Below, piece by piece: positions 1 through 4,515 of a stretch of DNA of 10,718 nt (position 1 is the stretch's first letter; each line of letters starts with the position of its first letter). Origin of the DNA: an uncultured Collinsella sp. (GTDB lineage: Bacteria; Actinomycetota; Coriobacteriia; Coriobacteriales; Coriobacteriaceae); contig URTP01000067.1 in assembly GCA_900550835.1 (NCBI GenBank), positions 1 to 10,718 of the forward strand, given 5' to 3'. Made by a program: the position numbers and the translations under genes. The notes under the pieces were generated by a model that was not told the DNA's origin, did no database searches, and worked only from the letters and a program-made list of their open reading frames with translations.

Positions 1-93
1 TGCCTCCCGGCGCATTCCGCAGGGGGAGCGATATTTTGCAGCACGAAGTGCGTAGCAAAATATCGCTCATGCCCGAGGACGCGCCGGGAGGCA
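1..93. repeat. Large nested palindrome (long-hairpin intergenic element)
   Basis: A nearly continuous hairpin occupies the first 93 bases. The outer arm TGCCTCCCGGCGC (1-13) is perfectly complementary to 81-93. The middle arm GAGCGATATTTTGC (26-39) is perfectly complementary to 55-68. The core GCAC-GAA-GTGC (41-51) forms a small tight hairpin. The 12-nt stretches between the outer and middle arms (14-25 and 69-80) also pair in part (CC/GG and GGG/CCC). No T-run follows position 93, so a simple intrinsic terminator is unlikely. The outer arm may continue beyond the window edge. The role is unknown; it could be a REP-like or MITE-like repeat, or a structured 3' end of an upstream transcript. 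Confidence 0.8.
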
Positions 94-147
94 ACACCGA
101 TTCGGGGCCGGACATATAGATCTACCTGCGCAATTACAAATTCGTAA

Positions 148-196
148 ACTTTTTTGAAAAAAGTGCTTGCACAGTTCTCGAATCATAGGTTATCAT
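148..196 (+). promoter_or_regulatory. Promoter of tRNA-Leu with upstream A/T palindrome
   Basis: The -35 candidate is TTGCAC (167-172) and the -10 candidate is TATCAT (191-196), with an 18-bp spacer. Directly upstream is a perfect palindrome, ACT6-G-A6GT (148-164). The block T6-G-A6-GTRCTTGC (150-170) recurs almost identically before tRNA-Gly at 3624-3644. An UP-element or the binding site of a tRNA/growth-rate regulator is the likely reading, which is inferred from position and recurrence. The tRNA starts 57 nt after the -10, so a short 5' leader is expected. Confidence 0.65.
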
Positions 197-253
197 CTAC
201 TTCGTTGAACGCGCGGGTCGAACAAAACGAACTGCGAATCAACAACATAGCAT

Positions 254-343
254 GTCGGAGTGGCGGAATTGGCAGACGCGCTAGCTTGAGGTGCTAGTGA
301 CCGCTTTTTGGTCATGCGGGTTCAAGTCCCGCCTCCGACACCA
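254..343 (+). tRNA. tRNA-Leu (anticodon GAG), CCA encoded
   Basis: This is a class II tRNA with a long variable arm. The acceptor stem GTCGGAG (254-260) pairs with CTCCGAC (333-339), followed by discriminator A340 and an encoded CCA (341-343). The anticodon stem CTAGC/GCTAG encloses the loop TTGAGGT, giving anticodon GAG at 288-290, which reads CUU and CUC. The variable arm TGACC/GGTCA lies at 298-314. The T arm is GCGGG-TTCAAGT-CCCGC. All structural elements of a functional leucine tRNA are present. Confidence 0.97.
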
Positions 344-354
344 TCGCATTTGAG

Positions 355-376
355 AAGCCTCTTCGGAGGCTTTTTT
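355..376 (+). terminator. Intrinsic terminator after tRNA-Leu
   Basis: The stem AAGCCTC (355-361) pairs with GAGGCTT (366-372) around a TTCG tetraloop, and a six-T run follows (371-376). It ends the tRNA-Leu transcript 26 nt before the next start codon, so expression of the downstream phosphatase gene must come from read-through or from a promoter hidden in or near the tRNA gene. Confidence 0.92.
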
Positions 377-402
377 GTTACCGATAGACGGTGGGGTCCA
401 CG

Positions 403-2748
403 ATGGAAACGCTTGAACGCAACGAGTGGGCAGACGTTGCCCAACTAGTCGAGATCACGAGCGATGCTGTCATCATCTGCGAGCTCGACGGAACCATTCT
501 GCATGTGAATAATCGCTTACTTGGTTTGATGTGCGAGGAACGCGCCGACGTCATCGGTGGAGATGTTAAAGACGTCCTGTACTCGTCCGCTTTTGAACGT
601 GCGACGGAACATCGTTTGCCATTTGAAACTGATGGCTCCGAGAGCGAACTGATGCTCAAGCTGAGCGATGGCTCCTTTATTCCCGTATTGGTTCGCGCAG
701 GCTCCGTAACGCCTCCACGTATCTTTGGGCGCCGCGCGCCACGTGTCCTGGTGGCGCTTCACAGTATTGAGGAACAGTATTCTCACGACCGGCAACTCAA
801 GCGTGCGTTATCGGAGCTTAGAGTGGCGAACAAGCGTCTCTCTGGCACGCTCTCGGTCATTATGAGCACTGTGGGCTCCGATGAGTTACCCAGCCTGCTT
901 GATACCGTTTTGAACCAGCTTGTAGGAACGCTCGATGCTTCGGGTGCTGCTATCTATTTTTCTGAGAGCGGCGGCTTTAAGCTCCGCGGTGTTTCCAAGG
1001 AGCTGCTCGACAGCTACCTGCCCGAGTTTTTGCCGTATGGCGCTGGCATTCCGACGTATGTTCTTCGCGAGTCGCGTGCCTGTCGCTTGTCGATTCAACA
1101 GGACCTTGAGGGCGATAAGGCCGCCTCCGGTATGTTCATGGACCTGGATAATCGTTCTAAGCACCTGTTGCGCATGCAGGATATGCCTCCGTACCGCAGT
1201 GAAATCTGTCTTCCCGTTTTTTACGGTACGCAGATCCTCGGCGTGCTGGAAGTTGGTTGGAAACGCCCCCAGGCACCGCTCGCTTATGATGTTAATGTAC
1301 TTGAGGTCATTTGCGATTACCTGTCTATCCAGCTGGTCGGCATGGCATCGAGCCTTCGCTCCCGTCGCACGGCCGAGCTTGGCCGCTCGCTCAATGTCTT
1401 GCGGGATGAGTTGTTTACCTTTCTAGACGATTCCGCCGCGGCTACCCAGGCGGTATCGTCCGAGATCTGCAATATGCTCAACTGCCATTTTTGCCCTATT
1501 GAGCATGACGCCAGTCTGGATTCCTACGTCATAGATTTTGAAGGCGGCAGTCGCGTTGCTTTGCCGGACGATCCCGAGAAGCTTTTCTTTTCCACGACGG
1601 CGCCAGCGGCACGTTTGGGGGCTGCCCCTGATGGCTTTGAGGCATCTGTTTTGGGCGGCACGAGTGCCGAGGACCTTAAACACGTCCGTATAACTCGCGT
1701 TGACGAATCGATGCCTATGGGAGGCTGGCTTAGAGCGCATGGCCTGCCTTGCCAGGGTCTCTACGTCGACGCCGGCATCGAGGCGGGGCGCCCACGCCCT
1801 GAGGGCGATGGCAAGCACAGTAACGACGCAATCGTTCCTGCTTCTGTTGCGAAGGGGCCGACGACGCGTGCGCTGCTGCTTCGTGATGGTAGCCAAGAGC
1901 CGATTGATGATCTTGAATATGACTACTTGGTGCACTTGGCGCATGACTTTGAACTGATCTACGAAGGCGAATCTCAAAAGCGCGAGGAGCGCCATATCGC
2001 TCAGACCCTCCAGATTGGCATGAGAAATTCCCTGGGGGATGTTCCGGGAATCGCCGCCGATTCGGTGTACCTGTCGGCCACGAACTCAGCGTTGGTCGGC
2101 GGCGATTTCTATACGCTCATCCGTCTTCCCGACGACTGCGCCGTCATGATTTTGGGCGATGTGTCTGGCAAAGGCATTGAGGCTGCATCGATGTCCGCGC
2201 TCGTCAAGACGGCCCTGACGGCATATGCCTGGGAGGGCGCTGGACCGGCCCGCATGGCACGCTCCCTTAACAGCATGCTCATGGGCTTCTCGAGGGTCGA
2301 GACGTTCGTGACGGCCTTTATCGCCAAGATTGACCTTAAAACCGGACGCGCAACGTATTGTTCGGCGGGCCATCCTCCGACCATGGTCATCAGGCCAGAG
2401 TCGATGCCGCTGGGTGGCGGCGAGGCCCGTGGGGGAGAGGTCGAGCTGCTTGGTTGCCAATCGGGCGTAATCGGTGCATTTGAGAGCATGGTTTACGAGA
2501 CGGGCGTGTTTACGTTCGCTCCTGGCGACATGCTCTTCATGTATACGGATGGAACGATTGAGGCCCGCGACCGCACCGGAGCGTTCTTTGGCGAGCAGCG
2601 CCTTCGTGATCTTCTGCTCTCTGTCTCGGGTGAGGGCGTATCGGGAATCTGCGGCAAGGTCTTGGGCGAGCTCGACCGATTTACCGAATCGGCGCTGGAC
2701 GATGACATCGCATTAGTGTCTCTTGAGTTTTTGCGGGGCCGGTCCTAA
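403..2748 (+). CDS. PAS-GAF-SpoIIE protein serine phosphatase (RsbU-like)
   Basis: This 781-residue cytosolic sensor phosphatase is of the PPM/SpoIIE type. In this family such enzymes dephosphorylate the serine of STAS anti-anti-sigma proteins. Domains in order: PAS at about 12-125 (starting near ITSDAVIICELDGTILHVN), a coiled linker at 126-157, GAF at about 158-314, an unrecognised segment at about 315-525, and the SpoIIE/PP2C domain at 527-781. Metal-binding motifs are intact: VGGDFY (D568), GDVSGKG (D586), YTDG (D716) and DDDIAL (D766-D768). ATG 403 is preferred because GGGG (393-396) sits 6 nt upstream; an in-frame GTG at 391 has no ribosome binding site. There are no membrane segments. 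It is followed 81 nt later by a STAS-HATPase gene, its probable substrate and antagonist kinase, and the two are probably co-transcribed. No promoter is visible after the tRNA terminator. Family assignment is confident; the signal sensed is unknown. Confidence 0.9.
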   Translation: METLERNEWADVAQLVEITSDAVIICELDGTILHVNNRLLGLMCEERADVIGGDVKDVLYSSAFERATEHRLPFETDGSESELMLKLSDGSFIPVLVRAGSVTPPRIFGRRAPRVLVALHSIEEQYSHDRQLKRALSELRVANKRLSGTLSVIMSTVGSDELPSLLDTVLNQLVGTLDASGAAIYFSESGGFKLRGVSKELLDSYLPEFLPYGAGIPTYVLRESRACRLSIQQDLEGDKAASGMFMDLDNRSKHLLRMQDMPPYRSEICLPVFYGTQILGVLEVGWKRPQAPLAYDVNVLEVICDYLSIQLVGMASSLRSRRTAELGRSLNVLRDELFTFLDDSAAATQAVSSEICNMLNCHFCPIEHDASLDSYVIDFEGGSRVALPDDPEKLFFSTTAPAARLGAAPDGFEASVLGGTSAEDLKHVRITRVDESMPMGGWLRAHGLPCQGLYVDAGIEAGRPRPEGDGKHSNDAIVPASVAKGPTTRALLLRDGSQEPIDDLEYDYLVHLAHDFELIYEGESQKREERHIAQTLQIGMRNSLGDVPGIAADSVYLSATNSALVGGDFYTLIRLPDDCAVMILGDVSGKGIEAASMSALVKTALTAYAWEGAGPARMARSLNSMLMGFSRVETFVTAFIAKIDLKTGRATYCSAGHPPTMVIRPESMPLGGGEARGGEVELLGCQSGVIGAFESMVYETGVFTFAPGDMLFMYTDGTIEARDRTGAFFGEQRLRDLLLSVSGEGVSGICGKVLGELDRFTESALDDDIALVSLEFLRGRS

Positions 2749-2771
2749 ACAGCGACGCTGGGCGCGCCGAA

Positions 2772-2787
2772 TCCGCACGGTTGCGGA
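2772..2787 (+). other. Small hairpin between phosphatase and STAS-kinase genes
   Basis: TCCGCA (2772-2777) pairs with TGCGGA (2782-2787) around a CGGT loop. No T-run follows, so it should not terminate transcription. It could mark an mRNA processing or stability point within a two-gene operon, or be incidental. Confidence 0.35.
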
Positions 2788-2829
2788 AAGGCATGCATCG
2801 AACAAGCTCTTTTGGGGAACCATGGTCGT

Positions 2830-3576
2830 ATGAATGAGTGGAATGACATAGCGGTTTTGACGCCACCAGGCGATATCGACATCGCCACGGTGCCTGCGCT
2901 GCGTCGGCGGTTGGATGCTTTGATTGGCCGCGGCGTGCGTCGTGTCGTCATCAACTGTCAGGCTGTTAGCTTTATCGATTCGACGGGCTTGGCATACCTG
3001 CTTACGCGCGCTCGTGAGCTCATGAGGCGAGAAGGCCTGCTTTCGCTCGTCAATGCATCAGGTGAAGTTGTTCGCTTTTTGGAGATTGCTCGTCTTGTCG
3101 ATATCCTTCATGTCGCGGGGCCGGCACGGGAGCCTATTCCCGCCATTCCGGTGGGGGAGCTGCCTCGCTGGAGTAAGAGCGTCGAGGTCCGTCAGGGTAT
3201 CGAGAATCTTCCATACTACCGACATCGCATCGCCGAACTCCTTGAATCGCTTCCGTTGCGCCGTGACGAGCGCTACGATGTCGCATTGGCGTCGGGGGAG
3301 GCACTGGGTAATGCCTATGACCATGCGGGCGGTATCGGGTGCGTCCTGACGGTTCAGGCCTATGGCGATCGCGTTGTGGTTGAGGTGCTTGATCGAGGTG
3401 CTGGCTATTCTATCGATGAAACGAGCGAGCCGGTCGCATCCGAGGAACGCGGCCGCGGTATCAAGCTTATGCGTATGCTCGTCGATAACGTGGAGGTTGC
3501 TCGTCGTACGGACGGCGCTGGCACGCGCGTGCAGATGGTGAAGCTGTTTAGCGGAGCACTGGAATCGTGTGCCTAG
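2830..3576 (+). CDS. STAS anti-sigma antagonist fused to RsbW-like HATPase kinase
   Basis: This protein of about 248 residues joins two partners that are usually separate. The STAS domain (about 3-98, RsbV/SpoIIAA type) carries FIDSTGL, so S51 is the predicted phosphoserine. The HATPase domain (about 120-245, RsbW/SpoIIAB type) carries the N box E157-ALG-N161, the G1 box D188-R-G-A-G192 and the G2 box G208-R-G-I. All ATP-binding motifs are intact. In known systems the kinase phosphorylates the STAS serine and sequesters a sigma factor, and a SpoIIE phosphatase reverses the phosphorylation; here that phosphatase is the upstream gene. The start is uncertain: ATG 2830 has GGGGA 11 nt upstream, while an in-frame TTG at 2812 has no good ribosome binding site. 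Whether the kinase acts in cis on S51 or on another STAS protein cannot be told from sequence. No sigma factor gene is in the window. Confidence 0.88.
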   Translation: MNEWNDIAVLTPPGDIDIATVPALRRRLDALIGRGVRRVVINCQAVSFIDSTGLAYLLTRARELMRREGLLSLVNASGEVVRFLEIARLVDILHVAGPAREPIPAIPVGELPRWSKSVEVRQGIENLPYYRHRIAELLESLPLRRDERYDVALASGEALGNAYDHAGGIGCVLTVQAYGDRVVVEVLDRGAGYSIDETSEPVASEERGRGIKLMRMLVDNVEVARRTDGAGTRVQMVKLFSGALESCA

Positions 3577-3623
3577 CCAATCGCTTTAGCGCGTTTAGCT
3601 ACTAAGAACATGCGGCAGACAAG

Positions 3624-3669
3624 TTTTTTGAAAAAAGTACTTGCGTCTTTTGGACAACTCGCGTAAATT
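3624..3669 (+). promoter_or_regulatory. Promoter of tRNA-Gly/tRNA-Val unit with shared A/T block
   Basis: The -35 candidate is TTGCGT (3641-3646) and the -10 candidate is TAAATT (3664-3669), with a 17-bp spacer. The first tRNA starts 12 nt later. The upstream block T6-G-A6-GT-A-CTTGC (3624-3644) matches the tRNA-Leu promoter block at 150-170 with a single difference. Confidence 0.7.
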
Positions 3670-3681
3670 AATAACCCGCAA

Positions 3682-3757
3682 GCGGACATGGCTCAGTTGG
3701 TAGAGCACAACCTTGCCAAGGTTGGGGTCGCGGGTTCGAGCCCCGTTGTCCGCTCCA
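3682..3757 (+). tRNA. tRNA-Gly (anticodon GCC), CCA encoded
   Basis: The acceptor arm GCGGACA (3682-3688) pairs with TGTCCGC (3747-3753), followed by discriminator T3754, as expected for glycine, and CCA (3755-3757). The anticodon stem CAACC/GGTTG encloses TTGCCAA, giving GCC at 3715-3717, which reads GGU and GGC. The D arm GCTC/GAGC and a T arm with TTCGAGC are intact. It is transcribed together with the tRNA-Val gene 3 nt downstream. Confidence 0.97.
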
Positions 3758-3760
3758 TTT

Positions 3761-3835
3761 GGGCGTTTAGCTCAGGGGGAGAGCGCTTCCCTGACACGGA
3801 AGAGGTCAGAAGTTCAAATCTTCTAACGCCCACCA
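3761..3835 (+). tRNA. tRNA-Val (anticodon GAC), CCA encoded
   Basis: The acceptor arm GGGCGTT (3761-3767) pairs with AACGCCC (3825-3831), followed by discriminator A3832 and CCA (3833-3835). The anticodon stem CTTCC/GGAAG encloses CTGACAC, giving GAC at 3793-3795, which reads GUU and GUC. The T arm AGAAG-TTCAAAT-CTTCT is intact. It is the second gene of the tRNA-Gly/tRNA-Val transcript. Confidence 0.97.
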
Positions 3836-3843
3836 AATGTTCG

Positions 3844-3879
3844 CAGCCCAGAGGCATCGCCTCTGGGCTGTTTTGTTTT
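3844..3879 (+). terminator. Strong intrinsic terminator after tRNA-Val
   Basis: A perfect 12-bp stem, CAGCCCAGAGGC (3844-3855) with GCCTCTGGGCTG (3859-3870), encloses an ATC loop. The T-rich tail TTTTGTTTT follows (3871-3879). It closes the tRNA-Gly/tRNA-Val unit. Confidence 0.95.
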
Positions 3880-3915
3880 ACGTCGCCAAATGGGTCGCCA
3901 AATACGTCACCAAAT
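3880..3915. repeat. Three tandem 12-mers next to the tRNA-Val terminator
   Basis: Units are ACGTCGCCAAAT (3880-3891), GGGTCGCCAAAT (3892-3903) and ACGTCACCAAAT (3904-3915), sharing GTCRCCAAAT. They abut the terminator of a tRNA gene, a common integration target. They might be arm-type integrase sites or a scar of a lost element; no integrase gene is present to support this. Confidence 0.7.
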
Positions 3916-4242
3916 ATCGAGTTTTTGATCTTCCGGAATGCTTCTCAGTAGTCATCCGAGAAAACTCCCATCTTCTCCGTTTGCATGCACATATCTTTCA
4001 AGGATTCGTGCCGCGGTTGCATGAGGCTCGGCAAGGCACGACCGCAACATGTTGGTCAAGCATAATCTTTTGGATTCTTTTGGCGTGAGCGGCTTGGTTT
4101 TGGTAGGATTTGTCAGCGGCTTGACTAAGGGGGTTTTATAACTGCCATGCAGGTAGCCGTGTTGGTAACGTTTTACCGACTTGTCAAATACCCCTCATTT
4201 TTAATGCGTCTGCAAAATGACCAATTGCTTTGACCTGCTGAA
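3916..4242. other. Non-coding stretch, no gene recognised
   Basis: This stretch of about 330 nt is visibly more AT-rich than its neighbours. Open frames through it lack ribosome binding sites and family resemblance. Visible items are a small hairpin CTGC-CAT-GCAG (4143-4153) and a weak imperfect inverted pair, AAGGGGGTTTT near 4127 and AAATACCCCTC near 4187. The composition and the adjacent 12-mers would fit degenerate or accessory DNA beside a tRNA locus, which is an inference only. Confidence 0.5.
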
Positions 4243-4258
4243 ACACTATATGTTGTGT
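4243..4258. promoter_or_regulatory. NrdR box upstream of nrdD
   Basis: ACACTATATGTTGTGT is a 16-bp interrupted palindrome (ACAC...GTGT around an ATAT core) matching the known NrdR operator pattern. NrdR is the ATP/dATP-responsive repressor of ribonucleotide reductase genes in bacteria. The site directly abuts the proposed -35 element at 4259, consistent with repression by occlusion. No nrdR gene is in the window. Confidence 0.85.
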
Positions 4259-4292
4259 TTGACCTAAAAAAAGAATACAGGATATAGATGCT
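4259..4292 (+). promoter_or_regulatory. nrdD promoter with possible degenerate second NrdR box
   Basis: The -35 candidate is TTGACC (4259-4264) and the -10 candidate is TATAGA (4283-4288), with an 18-bp spacer. A second 16-mer, ACAGGATATAGATGCT (4277-4292), overlaps the -10. It keeps the ACA start and the ATAT core of an NrdR box but has lost the GTGT half. Boxes usually come in pairs about three helical turns apart; here the distance is 34 bp, so the second box is plausible but weak. Confidence 0.55.
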
Positions 4293-4309
4293 TCTTTGTC
4301 GTATGATAG

Positions 4310-4487
4310 ATGGCGGACAGAGAACGAAGACCTTAACTGCCTCTTTTGAACGTGTCCTTGAACCGCTTGATTGGCTCTAGGGAATGTCCGCATGGAGGCT
4401 TATGGTTTATCGAGAACACAGATTGCGCGACGGCGCCGCAAGGCAGGGGCAGGCCCTGCCGGGCATCGTTTGGCTCTGAAGCGCAAT
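4310..4487 (+). ncRNA. Candidate structured 5' leader RNA of nrdD
   Basis: Transcription from the proposed promoter would leave an untranslated leader of about 220 nt. Two long-range perfect 7-bp pairings are visible. GCGGACA (4313-4319) pairs with TGTCCGC (4385-4391), extendable by AT/AT past a bulged G4312. ATTGCGC (4422-4428) pairs with GCGCAAT (4481-4487). The second domain encloses the hairpin GGCAGGG/CCCTGCC (4442-4448/4454-4460) and ends 13 nt before the ribosome binding site. It does not match a riboswitch class recognised here; the usual cobalamin-box sequence is not seen. The pairings are observed; the regulatory role is inferred. Confidence 0.5.
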
Positions 4488-4515
4488 GAGGCTACGACGC
4501 GAAAGAGGCAAGAGG

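Noticed and set aside
391..402. GTG start at 391 for the phosphatase
   Set aside because: There is no Shine-Dalgarno upstream, whereas GGGG precedes ATG 403 at proper spacing.
3880..3915. CRISPR-like array
   Set aside because: The units are only 12 bp and directly adjacent, with no spacers and no cas genes.
3837..4088. 83-codon open frame after tRNA-Val
   Set aside because: It starts inside the region of the tRNA terminator, has no ribosome binding site, and its N-terminus merely translates the hairpin and 12-mer repeats.
4295..4515. Adenosylcobalamin riboswitch in the nrdD leader
   Set aside because: The expected B12-box sequence is not seen, and class III reductase does not use cobalamin.
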